Below are positions 54,500-63,555 of a stretch of DNA of 64,000 bases, piece after piece. The notes beneath the pieces are model-generated. The model was not told the origin of the DNA. It did no database searches and saw only the letters and a list, made by a program, of their open reading frames with translations. Location of the stretch: NCBI RefSeq assembly GCF_001678675.1, contig NZ_LZRN01000017.1, positions 1 to 64,000 of the forward strand, read 5' to 3'. This DNA comes from Gelidibacter algens (GTDB lineage Bacteria; Bacteroidota; Bacteroidia; Flavobacteriales; Flavobacteriaceae). Position 1 is the first letter of the stretch. Every line of letters begins with the position of its first letter. Position numbers and translations under genes: made by a program.

Positions 54500-54907
54500 A
54501 TGAATTTTCAGAACAGACTCATCATAGGCGTTGATTTTGACGGTACCATCGTAGAAGATGGCTACCCAAAAATCGGGAAACCACGTATTTTTGCCTTTGA
54601 AACACTTAAACGTCTTCAAGAAGATGGGCACCGCCTAATTTTATGGACTTACAGAAGTGGTAGAAGTCTTGATGAAGCTGTTGAATTCTGCGAACAAAAC
54701 GGCATCACCTTTTATGCCGTCAACAAAAGTTTCCCTGAAGAGCAGTATGATGCTACCAAAAGCCGAAAAATTTACGCTGATCTTTTTATTGATGACCGCA
54801 ATATTGGCGGCGTTCTCGGCTGGGGCGAAATCTATCAAATGATTACCAATGAAGACCCCAATATTCCTGAAAAGCAGAAAAAGGGGTTCTTTTCGTTTTT
54901 TAGATAA
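54500..54907 (+). CDS. HAD-superfamily hydrolase (BT0820 type)
   Basis: 135 residues: compact HAD core without cap. Motif I VDFDGTIVEDG with nucleophile Asp, ILWTYRSGRSLDEAVEF as motif II, and IDDRNIGG at motif IV. The related Bacteroides BT0820 family contains structurally known hydrolases of unknown substrate. Convergent with the CoA-transferase gene. Confidence 0.85.
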   Translation: MNFQNRLIIGVDFDGTIVEDGYPKIGKPRIFAFETLKRLQEDGHRLILWTYRSGRSLDEAVEFCEQNGITFYAVNKSFPEEQYDATKSRKIYADLFIDDRNIGGVLGWGEIYQMITNEDPNIPEKQKKGFFSFFR

Positions 54908-54910
54908 AGT

Positions 54911-56185
54911 TTAATTTGTCATCAGATCAAAATATTGTCTGTCAATAGCTTCCCGATGATTGGGATGCGCGATATCTACCAAGGCTTTAACACGATTTTT
55001 AATTGTTTTTCCAAATAATTCAGCAATACCATATTCCGTCACCACATAATGCACATGGGCACGGGTGGTCACAACGCCCGCTCCAGGTTTTAAACTTGGC
55101 ACAATTCGGCTGATGCCCGATTTCGTTTCAGACGGCAATGCAATAATCGCCTTGCCACCATCACTTAATGAAGCGCCTCTGATAAAATCCATTTGTCCAC
55201 CAACACCTGAATATATATTTGAGCCCATAGAATCGGCACACACCTGTCCCGTCACATCAACCTCAATGGCGGAGTTGATGGCCACCATTCGCGGATTTTG
55301 TTTAATGATGGACACATCATTGGTATAATTAGAGGCTCGCATTTCAATAAACGGATTGTCATCTACATAATCATACAAACGTTTGGAACCCATTAAAAAT
55401 GTCGCCAAAGCCCTGCCTCTATTGATGTTTTTATAATTACCGTTGATGACATCCTTTAAGATAAGATCAATCACACCATCACTGAACATCTCGGTGTGCA
55501 ATCCCAAATCCTTATGATTGGTCAATCTTGTCAATACCGCGTTTGGAATGCTCCCAATGCCCATTTGCAAGGTACTTCTGTCTTCAATCAGGCCGGCCAC
55601 ATAATCGCCTATCTTTCCTTCAATAGCGGTTGGTTCAGCCATTTCATGGATTGGTAGCGGCTCATCACACTCTACAAACGCATCAATCTCAGAGCAATGG
55701 ATAATTCCAGCCCCATGGGTTCTTGGCATTTGCTTGTTGACCTGTGCAATCACATATTTAGCATTGTCTATGGCTGCCAATGTGGCTTCCACAGAAACTC
55801 CAAGAGAACAATACCCATGTTTGTCAGGAACGGAGACGTGAATCAACGACACGTCCAATTCTAATATCCGACGTTTAAAAAGCAAGGGCACCTCGCTTAA
55901 AAAAACTGGGGTATAAGAGCCATTTCCTGCTTTGATGGTATGCCTTACGTTTTTACCTATAAAGAAGGAATTGACATGAAAACTATCTTTCAATTCGGGG
56001 TTGGCATAAGGTGCCACACCTTCAGTATGGAGCTGACAAATTTCGACATTTCTAAGTTCTTCATGACGGTTGGCCAAAGCCTTGATTAATAGTTGAGGAG
56101 CCGCAGCGGCTGCATGCAAATAGATTCGGTCATTCGATTTTACAGCCTTTAGGGCTTCTTCCGCAGTGATTGATTTATACATCAT
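54911..56185 (-). CDS. Acetyl-CoA hydrolase/CoA transferase family protein
   Basis: 424 residues. Class I CoA-transferase fold: GNGSYTPVFLSEVPLLF, VSVPDKHGYCSLGVSVEATLAAI, LQMGIGSIPNAVL, and the C-terminal domain with GQVCADSMGSNIYSGVGGQMDFIRGA and VTEYGIAELFGKT. Comparable to 4-hydroxybutyrate CoA transferases and acetyl-CoA hydrolases; acyl substrate not predictable. Divergent from map. Confidence 0.9.
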   Translation of the reverse strand: MMYKSITAEEALKAVKSNDRIYLHAAAAAPQLLIKALANRHEELRNVEICQLHTEGVAPYANPELKDSFHVNSFFIGKNVRHTIKAGNGSYTPVFLSEVPLLFKRRILELDVSLIHVSVPDKHGYCSLGVSVEATLAAIDNAKYVIAQVNKQMPRTHGAGIIHCSEIDAFVECDEPLPIHEMAEPTAIEGKIGDYVAGLIEDRSTLQMGIGSIPNAVLTRLTNHKDLGLHTEMFSDGVIDLILKDVINGNYKNINRGRALATFLMGSKRLYDYVDDNPFIEMRASNYTNDVSIIKQNPRMVAINSAIEVDVTGQVCADSMGSNIYSGVGGQMDFIRGASLSDGGKAIIALPSETKSGISRIVPSLKPGAGVVTTRAHVHYVVTEYGIAELFGKTIKNRVKALVDIAHPNHREAIDRQYFDLMTN

Positions 56186-56279
56186 TTACTATTTAAGAGG
56201 ATAAAATTATCTAATAAATTACATTTAAAAACTGTCAAAGGTCATGTTCCATAAAAATGTCCACCCCAGTAATTTTAAG

Positions 56280-56287
56280 TATCTTTG
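56280..56287 (+). promoter_or_regulatory. -7 box of map
   Basis: TATCTTTG matches the consensus and lies 18 bases before ATG 56305, inside the longer open frame starting at 56257. This supports ATG 56305 as the real start. Confidence 0.6.
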
Positions 56288-56304
56288 CCCATATTTTTTT
56301 TACT

Positions 56305-57123
56305 ATGATCATACAAAAAACAAGAGAAGAAATAGAGTTGATGCGCGAAAGCGCCCTTATTGTTTCCAAAACATTGGGTATGTTGGCCAAAGAAGTCAAA
56401 CCTGGAGTTACCACCATGCAATTGGATAAAATGGCCGAAGAATTCATTCGTGCACAAGGCGCCATACCAGGATTTTTGGGACTTTATGATTGTCCGTCTA
56501 CCTTACTTTGTAGTACCAATGAAGCCGTTGTTCACGGATTACCAACTGATGTCCCTTTAAAAGAGGGTGATGTGGTGGCCATTGACTGTGGTGCGATAAA
56601 AAACGATTATTACGGAGACCATGCCTACACCTTTGAAATAGGCGAAGTGGCTCCGGAAGTAAAAAAACTCCTTCAAATTACCAAGGAATCTCTGTATGTG
56701 GGCATCCGAGAGTTAAAAGTGGGCAATCGTGTGGGTGATGTGGGTTACGCCATTCAGAATTATTGTGAAGCCCAAGGTTATGGTGTGGTTAGAGAATTAG
56801 TAGGACATGGCCTAGGCAAAAAAATGCACGAAGATCCTGAAATGCCAAATTATGGCAAACGCGGACGTGGCAAAAAATTCATTGAAGGGATGGTCGTGGC
56901 TATTGAGCCTATGATCAATTTAGGAACGTACAAAATTAAGCAACTCAGTGATGGTTGGACGATTGTGACTTTAGATGGAAAACCAAGCGCGCATTTTGAA
57001 CATGATGTGGCCATTATAGATGGAAAACCAGAAATTCTGTCCACTTTTGGGTATGTTTATGAGGCTTTGGGGATTGTGTCTGATGAGGAGGATGAGTTTA
57101 GGCGAGAGGCGTTGGTGCTTTAA
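56305..57123 (+). CDS. map: Type I methionine aminopeptidase
   Basis: 272 residues from ATG 56305 (MIIQKTREEIELM). Metal ligands are visible: Asp in AIDCGAIKNDYYGD (two Asp), His in GHGLGKKMHED, Glu in AIEPMI, and Glu in FEHDVAI. It removes initiator Met in the cytoplasm. Its stop at 57123 directly abuts the left end of the GxxExxY cassette, which separates it from the methyltransferase gene that often follows map in this group (inferred). Confidence 0.95.
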   Translation: MIIQKTREEIELMRESALIVSKTLGMLAKEVKPGVTTMQLDKMAEEFIRAQGAIPGFLGLYDCPSTLLCSTNEAVVHGLPTDVPLKEGDVVAIDCGAIKNDYYGDHAYTFEIGEVAPEVKKLLQITKESLYVGIRELKVGNRVGDVGYAIQNYCEAQGYGVVRELVGHGLGKKMHEDPEMPNYGKRGRGKKFIEGMVVAIEPMINLGTYKIKQLSDGWTIVTLDGKPSAHFEHDVAIIDGKPEILSTFGYVYEALGIVSDEEDEFRREALVL

Positions 57124-57584
57124 TTATTTCACAGAGATGCACAGAGTTTCACAGAGATACACTGAGGGAAATGGAAGATAAACTGACTAAAAAAATCATT
57201 GGCGCTGCTATAGAAGTTCACAGAGCTTTGGGTCCTGGGTTGTTGGAGTCTGCATATCAAAAGTGTTTGTTTTTTGAGCTTAAATCTCAAGGTCTTAAAG
57301 TAGAACAAGAAATTTCTTTGCCAATTATTTATAAAGACATCAAATTAGACCATGGCTATCGGATTGATTTATTGGTCGAAAATGACGTTGTTGTTGAAAT
57401 CAAAACTGTTGAAAAATTTACTGACGTACATTACGCTCAAATATTAACCTATTTAAAATTAGGCGATTTCCCTAAAGGATTACTAATTAATTTTCATACA
57501 AAACTTTTAACCTCAGGAATCAAACGTTTTATTAATTCATCTCTGTGAAATTCTGCGTTTTCTCCGTGCATCTCTGTGAAATAA
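57124..57584 (+). mobile_element. 461 bp inverted-repeat cassette carrying a GxxExxY gene
   Basis: The ends are a 23 bp inverted repeat with a single mismatch: 57124-57146 (TTATTTCACAGAGATGCAC then AGAG) and 57562-57584, complementary. Further CACAGAGA-type repeats line both inner sides (57147-57167 and 57539-57555). The cassette runs from one base after the map stop to one base before the methyltransferase start (TTG 57586), so it fills the whole gap. The stop codon of the GxxExxY gene lies in the right repeat. No transposase inside. Precise mechanism unknown. Confidence 0.65.
57171..57548 (+). CDS. GxxExxY protein, PDDEXK nuclease-fold family
   Basis: 125 residues. Signature Gly23-Leu-Leu-Glu26-Ser-Ala-Tyr29 in RALGPGLLESAYQ, and a PDDEXK-type core with Asp66 and Glu76-x-Lys78 in YRIDLLVENDVVVEIKTVE. 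The last residues Ser-Leu and the stop fall inside the flanking repeat. The family has no known reaction. Because it lies inside an inverted-repeat cassette it may be the mobility factor or a selfish passenger; inference. Starts at ATG 57171, two bases after the repeat. Confidence 0.85.
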   Translation: MEDKLTKKIIGAAIEVHRALGPGLLESAYQKCLFFELKSQGLKVEQEISLPIIYKDIKLDHGYRIDLLVENDVVVEIKTVEKFTDVHYAQILTYLKLGDFPKGLLINFHTKLLTSGIKRFINSSL

Positions 57585-57585
57585 C

Positions 57586-58359
57586 TTGAAAAAACTCTTC
57601 AAATTCATCCTCAACACCATCCCAAGACCTATCCTCATCAGGTTGAGCTACGTGGCACGTCCTGTTTTGGCATTCTTTTTAAAAGGAAACCAGTTTACAG
57701 ACCCTATTGACAACAAAAGTTTCAAAACCTTTTTACCATACGGGTATGGGAAGCAGCGTAACAATGTCTTATCACCTTCCACATTAAGTTTGGAACGCCA
57801 CAGATTGCTTTGGCTGTATCTCAAAAATGAAACCGATTTCTTTACGGCTTCCAAAAAAGTTTTGCATTTTGCCCCTGAACAGGCGTTTTACAAACGGTTT
57901 AGAAAGATGGCACATTTGGACTATGTAACGACCGATTTAAACTCGCCATTGGCCGATGTTAAAGCTGATATTTGCAATTTGCCGTTTAAGGACAATGAAT
58001 TTGATATCATTTTATGCAACCATGTGTTGGAACATATTCCTGACGATACCACAGCGATGCAAGAGTTATACCGCATCATGAAACCTGGAGGCTACGGTAT
58101 TTTTCAGATTCCGCAGGATGTTTCAAGGGCGGAGACGTTTGAAGATGACAGCATCACCGATCAAAAGGAACGCGCTAAGATCTTTGGTCAATATGACCAT
58201 GTACGGGTATATGGACGGGATTATTTTGACAAACTACGCGCTGTCGGATTTCAGGTAGAGGAAGTCGACTATACAATGGCATTGTCTGAAGTGGACGTAA
58301 ACCGATTTTGTCTGGCTAAAGGGGAAATTATTCCAGTAGTGCGCAAGAAAATGTCCTAA
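57586..58359 (+). CDS. Class I SAM-dependent methyltransferase
   Basis: 257 residues. Methyltransf_11-like: FAPEQAFYKRFRKM, DLNSPLADVKADICNLPFKDNEFDIILCNHVLEHIPDD and RIMKPGGYGIFQIP. Starts at TTG 57586, directly after the cassette; the original start may have been changed by its insertion. Substrate unknown. The gap to apbE is without features. Confidence 0.85.
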   Translation: MKKLFKFILNTIPRPILIRLSYVARPVLAFFLKGNQFTDPIDNKSFKTFLPYGYGKQRNNVLSPSTLSLERHRLLWLYLKNETDFFTASKKVLHFAPEQAFYKRFRKMAHLDYVTTDLNSPLADVKADICNLPFKDNEFDIILCNHVLEHIPDDTTAMQELYRIMKPGGYGIFQIPQDVSRAETFEDDSITDQKERAKIFGQYDHVRVYGRDYFDKLRAVGFQVEEVDYTMALSEVDVNRFCLAKGEIIPVVRKKMS

Positions 58360-58458
58360 GTATTGCAGGTAGTTACAAAGCGAAAACTCAGTATTACACC
58401 AAGGAAGTTAGAGATTTATGTCTATCTGCTTGCCTAAAGCCAGTCCACAAACATTGGT

Positions 58459-59478
58459 TTATTCTTCAGGAAAACCGTTCAAATTGAGTGTCTCAAATTC
58501 CTTTTGATCATTTTCAAAAATCAAGAACACTTTTAATTCAGGATGCGCTGTTAAAAAAGTCTTTACTTTTTCAATGCCCATAGCCTTGAATGCTGTAGCG
58601 TAAGCATCAGCCGTCATACAATCCTTAGTAATCACCGAAATACTCAACAAATTAGTTTTACTGGGATAGCCGGTTTTGGTATCGATGATATGGGAATAGC
58701 GATTGCCCAAGCTATCTGTTTTGAATTTTCTGTAAGTTCCTGACGTTGCCATAGCTTCATCATGCAGTGAAATGGCCATCAAAATAGATTGTTCACCGTC
58801 AAAATGTGGCAACTCCACTCCTACCTTCCAAGGCTTTTGCTTTTCAAAATTCTGGCCTTTGCACCTGATTTCACCACCAATTTCAACAATATAATCTGTG
58901 ATGTTCTGATCTTCCAAAAAATTGGCAATCACATCTACCCCATATCCTTTTGCAATAGCATTGAAATCAATAAAAGTATTTGGATTAACTTTAATGATCT
59001 TGTCGTTTTCCAGTCTGACTTTATCCAATCCGACGGTCAGCATCAAACTATCAATTTTAAGACTGTCAAGCGCTACAATTTTACCTTCAGGACCAAAATC
59101 CCAAGCATTGACCAAAACGCCTATGGTTGGATCGAAAACGCCGTCAGTAGCCTTAAAAATTTCTTTTGACGTATTGAATACCGTTTTAAAATGGGCATCC
59201 ACGGCAAACGCTTCATTGCGGTTGATTCTTGAAATATCTGTATCTGACTGATACGTGGACATCGACGTATTGATCACTTGAAATAGACTATCAAATTGCT
59301 CTTGGAAATTTTCATCCTGTTCTGAATAATATTGCACCCCATAGGTGGTTCCAAAAACCTCTCCCGATAGTGTGATGTTTTTTGGTTCTTGATTACAAGA
59401 AACTATCAGTAAAGCAAAGAAGATTAGCGCTAGGTGCCAACGACGCTCAACCAGAGTTCTCAATATCATTTTCGACAT
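58459..59478 (-). CDS. apbE: FAD:protein FMN transferase (flavinylating enzyme)
   Basis: 339 residues. Lipoprotein signal ending at LIVSC (about Cys28), so it acts in the periplasm. ApbE hallmarks: FDPTIGVLVNAWDFGP, IDFNAIAKGYGVDVIANFL, VEIGGEIRCKG, and ATSGTYRKF. It transfers FMN to Thr in the DxxxGAT motif of NqrC and NqrB. Encoded next to the nqr operon on the same strand, ahead of its terminator. Confidence 0.93.
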   Translation of the reverse strand: MSKMILRTLVERRWHLALIFFALLIVSCNQEPKNITLSGEVFGTTYGVQYYSEQDENFQEQFDSLFQVINTSMSTYQSDTDISRINRNEAFAVDAHFKTVFNTSKEIFKATDGVFDPTIGVLVNAWDFGPEGKIVALDSLKIDSLMLTVGLDKVRLENDKIIKVNPNTFIDFNAIAKGYGVDVIANFLEDQNITDYIVEIGGEIRCKGQNFEKQKPWKVGVELPHFDGEQSILMAISLHDEAMATSGTYRKFKTDSLGNRYSHIIDTKTGYPSKTNLLSISVITKDCMTADAYATAFKAMGIEKVKTFLTAHPELKVFLIFENDQKEFETLNLNGFPEE

Positions 59479-59486
59479 GTGTCCAT

Positions 59487-59864
59487 TTAATTTAAATTGG
59501 TTTCTACTACTTGGATGCCATTGTATTCTATCAAATATTCTTCATTTAAATAGACTGGCAAATCTTCACCATTTGGATTTCCCAACCCTACGCCCGCGTA
59601 TAACACTTTCGCATCCTTTTCCCGAGCATGTTTCTTAAAAGATTCCATCCAAATCACATCATAGTTATTGGGATTATCAGGCAGCATCACCGCCTTAACA
59701 ATGACGAAAAAATACTGCTTGCTCTTGTCCATACACACAAACTGCGGATGCTTTTTTAGTTTGCTGTTAACTGCTATAAATTCAAAGCCTCGTTGTTCCA
59801 GTTCCTTTCCAACATGGTTCATGGCGAGGTTATGTAGTTCCTGTTTTGTAAGTGCTTTGCTCAT
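59487..59864 (-). CDS. Uncharacterised small protein near apbE
   Basis: 125 residues, soluble alpha/beta protein with the strand-turn-strand region YFFVIVKAVMLPDNPNNYDVIWMESFKKHAREKDAKVLYAGVGL. Eight bases ahead of apbE on the same strand and probably co-transcribed with it. Homologues are sometimes labelled as Nqr subunit F, but none of NqrF's iron-sulfur or FAD motifs is present, so that label is not supported. Function unknown. Confidence 0.75.
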   Translation of the reverse strand: MSKALTKQELHNLAMNHVGKELEQRGFEFIAVNSKLKKHPQFVCMDKSKQYFFVIVKAVMLPDNPNNYDVIWMESFKKHAREKDAKVLYAGVGLGNPNGEDLPVYLNEEYLIEYNGIQVVETNLN

Positions 59865-60079
59865 GCTACAAAAATACGATAATGGGACCGATTAGGGTCT
59901 TAAGAAAAATGAAAATAATTGGAAGCTTAATAAGACGAATATCCCAGATTCGCCCTAAAATCAAGAACTCTTTTACCTGAACTATGATACCATTTAAATA
60001 CTTATTTTCTGTTAAAAACCTAGAAATACTTTATTTGATTCCTCAATTGTAGTATCTTAATAGGAAAAAAAAATCTGCT

Positions 60080-60541
60080 ATGTACACTTCCCTCCGTTTA
60101 GAACAGGCTATTCACAAATTATACAATGCGTTTCACAATGATGAATTGCACCCCGAATGTTGCCAGCAATGTGCCGTTGGAAATATTTTGGACAACAAAG
60201 ATGCCTGGAAACATCTGTCTGACCGTCATGGCTCTTTACAATTGAACTATGTAGGATTGGTCAACCAAAATTTTGGGAGAACATTCAATGGCTATTCGCC
60301 TATTGAATTATTGCAAATAGAAGCCCGATTCTTAAAAGGCTGTGGGTATTCTTTACCCTTACATCACAAAGGCATCAAACCCAAAAACCCTAAAGACAAA
60401 GCTGTCCTTTTCGACGGTTTGTGTGAAACCGTAGCATTTTTATGTGCATTGGACGGTGTGGATAACGTCATGGACTATTCCAAATTGTTCGAGGTTGACA
60501 ATAACCAACCGCGGTATCAATTACAGGAGCTCTTCGCATAA
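60080..60541 (+). CDS. Uncharacterised Cys-rich protein next to the nqr operon
   Basis: 153 residues. N-terminal ELHPECCQQCAVGNIL has three close cysteines (CCxxC) and a fourth lies at KGCGYSLPLHH; further Cys in GLCETVAFLCALDG. No membrane segment. The pattern suggests an iron or zinc site, unproven. Divergent from the apbE group and convergent with nqrF, sharing a terminator with it. Sometimes annotated as an Nqr subunit, without domain support. Confidence 0.75.
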   Translation: MYTSLRLEQAIHKLYNAFHNDELHPECCQQCAVGNILDNKDAWKHLSDRHGSLQLNYVGLVNQNFGRTFNGYSPIELLQIEARFLKGCGYSLPLHHKGIKPKNPKDKAVLFDGLCETVAFLCALDGVDNVMDYSKLFEVDNNQPRYQLQELFA

Positions 60542-60626
60542 AATAAGAAGGATTCTCAAACTAAAACTAGTTCTTGAGAATTGAATTTCAGATAATGTCT
60601 CCAACAGGAGTCTGAATGTAAAATAG

Positions 60627-60669
60627 AAAAAGAGGCTGTTTCATGAGTTATGAGACAGCCTCTTTTTTT
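60627..60669. terminator. Bidirectional terminator of the nqr operon
   Basis: An 18-19 bp stem (60627-60644, 60650-60668) with one wobble pair and a five-base loop. A-run on the left and T-run on the right make it work in both directions, for the convergent nqrF and 60080 genes. Confidence 0.88.
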
Positions 60670-60750
60670 TAATTTTATATTTAAAATTCTATTGTTTAAA
60701 TGGATACGCTTTTTACGCTATGACCCACTTAAGAAATGATGCTTTTAGAC

Positions 60751-62058
60751 TTATCCTCCAAAGTCATCAAATCTGATATTCTCGTCAGGAATCCCGAAGT
60801 CTTCACCCATTTTCTGAACCGCTTGGTTCATCAATGGTGGACCACAGAAATACAATTCGATATCTTCTGGGGCTTCATGGTGATTTAAATAATTATCAAT
60901 CACAGTGTTGTGTATAAACCCAACAAAACCATCTCCAGGGGCATCAATACTTTCTTTCACTTTCCAATTGTCCTCTTCCATTGGTTCAGACAGTGCCAAG
61001 TAGAATTTAAAGTTAGGGAACTCACGCTCTAGTTCACGGAAGTGCTCCAAATAGAATAATTCACGCTTAGAACGGCCACCATACCAATACGACACTTTAC
61101 GACCTGTTTTTAGAGTTCTAAATAAATGGTACAAGTGAGAACGCATAGGAGCCATACCAGCTCCACCACCAATATATAGCATTTCTGCCTCAGACTCATT
61201 AATGAAGAATTCACCATAAGGGCCAGAGATAGTTACTTTATCACCTTCTTTCTGATTAAAGATAAATGATGAGGCAATCCCCGGATTGACATCCATCCAA
61301 CCATTTTTGGCACGGTCAAAAGGAGGCGTTGCGATACGCACGTTTAACATAACTTCACGTCCTTCTGCAGGATAGGAAGCCATAGAATACGCCCGCTCTA
61401 TAGTCTCAGTATTTTTCATCACCAATGGCCACAATTTAAATTTGTCCCATTCTGCTTGAAATTTATCAGGAGTGTCATGCTCTTCTGGATGCGCAGTAAT
61501 GTCCATATCTTCAAAATTGACAGTACATGGGGGGATTTCAATTTGAATATAACCTCCGGCTTTGTAACCCATATCTTCAGGAATCTGAACCACAAACTCT
61601 TTAATAAAAGAAGCTACGTTATAATTTCTCACAACGGTTGCTTCCCATTTCTTGATTCCAAATACTTCTTCAGGAATGGTGATTTCCATGTCCTGTTTTA
61701 CTTTCACCTGGCATGATAAACGCGCACCGTCTTTCAACTCTTTACGTGAAAAATGTGGGGTTTCTGTTGGAAGTGCTTCACCTCCACCTGATAACACATG
61801 ACATTCACACTGAATACAGGTACCACCACCACCACACGCTGATGGTAAGAATATCTTTTCTGCTCCTAAAGTTGATAATAAGCTGCTTCCTGAAGCCACT
61901 TCTATTTCCCGTTCACCATTAATCAAGATCTTTACGGGTCCTGATGGTGATAATTTCTGTTTTACGTATAATAACAAGGTTACCAATAATAACGTAACCA
62001 CTAAAAACGCTACTACTGTTGTCAATACGGTTCCTAAAGTTCCTGCTGCTAAAATCAT
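60751..62058 (-). CDS. nqrF: Na+-translocating NADH:quinone reductase subunit F
   Basis: 435 residues. N-terminal helix (about 5-28), a plant-type [2Fe-2S] domain with CGGGGTCIQCECHV and a fourth Cys in RLSCQVK, then FAD- and NADH-binding domains with RAYSMASYPAEG, GGGAGMAPMRSHL and CGPPLMNQAV. It takes electrons from NADH and feeds the sodium pump. Last gene of the nqr operon in the window. Confidence 0.96.
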   Translation of the reverse strand: MILAAGTLGTVLTTVVAFLVVTLLLVTLLLYVKQKLSPSGPVKILINGEREIEVASGSSLLSTLGAEKIFLPSACGGGGTCIQCECHVLSGGGEALPTETPHFSRKELKDGARLSCQVKVKQDMEITIPEEVFGIKKWEATVVRNYNVASFIKEFVVQIPEDMGYKAGGYIQIEIPPCTVNFEDMDITAHPEEHDTPDKFQAEWDKFKLWPLVMKNTETIERAYSMASYPAEGREVMLNVRIATPPFDRAKNGWMDVNPGIASSFIFNQKEGDKVTISGPYGEFFINESEAEMLYIGGGAGMAPMRSHLYHLFRTLKTGRKVSYWYGGRSKRELFYLEHFRELEREFPNFKFYLALSEPMEEDNWKVKESIDAPGDGFVGFIHNTVIDNYLNHHEAPEDIELYFCGPPLMNQAVQKMGEDFGIPDENIRFDDFGG

Positions 62059-62059
62059 A

Positions 62060-62761
62060 TTATTCTGATATTTTAGTATTATCGGCTACACTCATTTCTT
62101 CTTCAACACCTTCCAATGTATTCTGGTTCTCATTCTCAACAGTTTGAACTTGCGCTGATGGTTCAGTAGATGGCTCTCCTACTTCATCACCTCCTGTCAA
62201 CATCCCACCAAAACTCAAAAACCCAATACCCATTAAACCTGTAATGATGAAGGTGATCCCCAAACCTCTCAAAGGCATAGGCACGTTGGAATATCTGATT
62301 TTCTCACGAATGGCGGCAATAGCTAAAATTGCCAAAAACCATCCAATACCAGAAGAAACCCCATAATTAAGAGCCAAGCCAAAATTTGCGATTTCACGTG
62401 ATTGCATAAAGAGTGACCCACCTAAGATAGCACAGTTTACCGCAATTAAAGGTAAAAATATACCGAGTGAATTATATAATGAAGGAGAAAACTTCTCTAC
62501 AACAATCTCTACCAATTGCACCATGGTGGCAATGGTTGCGATAAACATAATAAAAGAAAGAAAACCTAAATCATAGTCTGCAAACTCCGGTCCTAACCAT
62601 TTCAAAGCTCCCGGTTGAAGCAAATACTGATCCAACAACCAGTTTAATGGCACCGTAATGGCCAATACAAATATTACCGCTGCTCCTAAACCAACAGCCG
62701 TAGCGACTTTTTTAGATACTGCCAAGTATGAACACATACCCAAGAATACCGCAAAAACCAT
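62060..62761 (-). CDS. nqrE: Na+-translocating NADH:quinone reductase subunit E
   Basis: 233 residues, six membrane helices, with NCAILGGSLFMQ (the conserved Cys that ligates the intramembrane iron centre) and ALNYGVSSGIGWFLA. A C-terminal extension of about 30 acidic residues (ending EEEMSVADNTKISE) is longer than the usual NqrE. Starts one base after nqrF in the minus direction. Confidence 0.95.
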   Translation of the reverse strand: MVFAVFLGMCSYLAVSKKVATAVGLGAAVIFVLAITVPLNWLLDQYLLQPGALKWLGPEFADYDLGFLSFIMFIATIATMVQLVEIVVEKFSPSLYNSLGIFLPLIAVNCAILGGSLFMQSREIANFGLALNYGVSSGIGWFLAILAIAAIREKIRYSNVPMPLRGLGITFIITGLMGIGFLSFGGMLTGGDEVGEPSTEPSAQVQTVENENQNTLEGVEEEMSVADNTKISE

Positions 62762-62909
62762 ATTATCAATAAAAATAAGACTTGAAAATAAATTACTATA
62801 TGCTCTACCACTTTTTTATTTTTTTTTAAATCTGAATGAGATTCAGGATCTCACTATTTTTTTAATTGCCCTCGAAGTTCCTGACACAAACATCGGAAGC
62901 TAAGTGATG

Positions 62910-63554
62910 TTAATCTTCAATTAAGTCTCTATTTCTACTGCGCTGTACCCAAATGATCAATCCAACGATAATCAACGCCATTGGAGGCATCAACATAAAA
63001 CCATTGTTTTCATATCCTGAAGCATAAACCCCAGTTTGTTCTATTGGATCTCCCAATACAGGGAAGCCAAATAAAGTTCCAGAGCCCAAAAGTTCTCTAA
63101 AGAAACCAACAATTATCAGGATAACGGCGTAGCCTAAAGCGTTTCCGATACCATCCAAAAACGACCTCCAAGGTCCGTTGGCTAAAGCGAATGCTTCAAA
63201 ACGTCCCATAATGATACAATTGGTAATAATCAACCCAATAAAAACCGAAAGTGTCTTACTAAGCTCAAAAGCATAAGCTTTTAAAACTTGATCCACAACA
63301 ATTACCAGAGCAGCAACAACAACAAGTTGTACAATGATTCTAATCTTGGAAGGAATAATATTCCGCATCAAGGAAATGACCACGTTACCAACTCCTAAAA
63401 CGAAAAGCACTGCAATACCCATAACCAATGAAGCTTTAAGCTCCGCAGTAATAGCCAATGCCGAACAGATTCCTAATACCTGGATCGTGATTGGGTTATT
63501 GTCTGTTAACGGATCAGTAATTAACTTCGTGTCCTTTTTTGAAAGAAGTCCCAT
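62910..63554 (-). CDS. nqrD: Na+-translocating NADH:quinone reductase subunit D
   Basis: 214 residues, six membrane helices, NPITIQVLGICSALAIT with the iron-centre Cys, and IITNCIIMGRFEAFALAN. Paralogue of NqrE with opposite topology. A 148-base T-rich spacer separates it from nqrE, the only long gap in the operon; it contains no clear hairpin. Confidence 0.95.
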   Translation of the reverse strand: MGLLSKKDTKLITDPLTDNNPITIQVLGICSALAITAELKASLVMGIAVLFVLGVGNVVISLMRNIIPSKIRIIVQLVVVAALVIVVDQVLKAYAFELSKTLSVFIGLIITNCIIMGRFEAFALANGPWRSFLDGIGNALGYAVILIIVGFFRELLGSGTLFGFPVLGDPIEQTGVYASGYENNGFMLMPPMALIIVGLIIWVQRSRNRDLIED

Positions 63555-63555
63555 A

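Noticed and set aside
56257-56304. Earlier start of map
   Set aside because: The -7 box at 56280-56287 lies inside this stretch, so it would not be transcribed.
59487-59864. Annotation as Nqr subunit F
   Set aside because: No [2Fe-2S], FAD or NADH motif; the true NqrF is at 60751-62058.
62762-62909. Possible small gene or regulatory RNA between nqrE and nqrD
   Set aside because: T-rich spacer without start codon in a plausible frame, hairpin or promoter; only unusually long.
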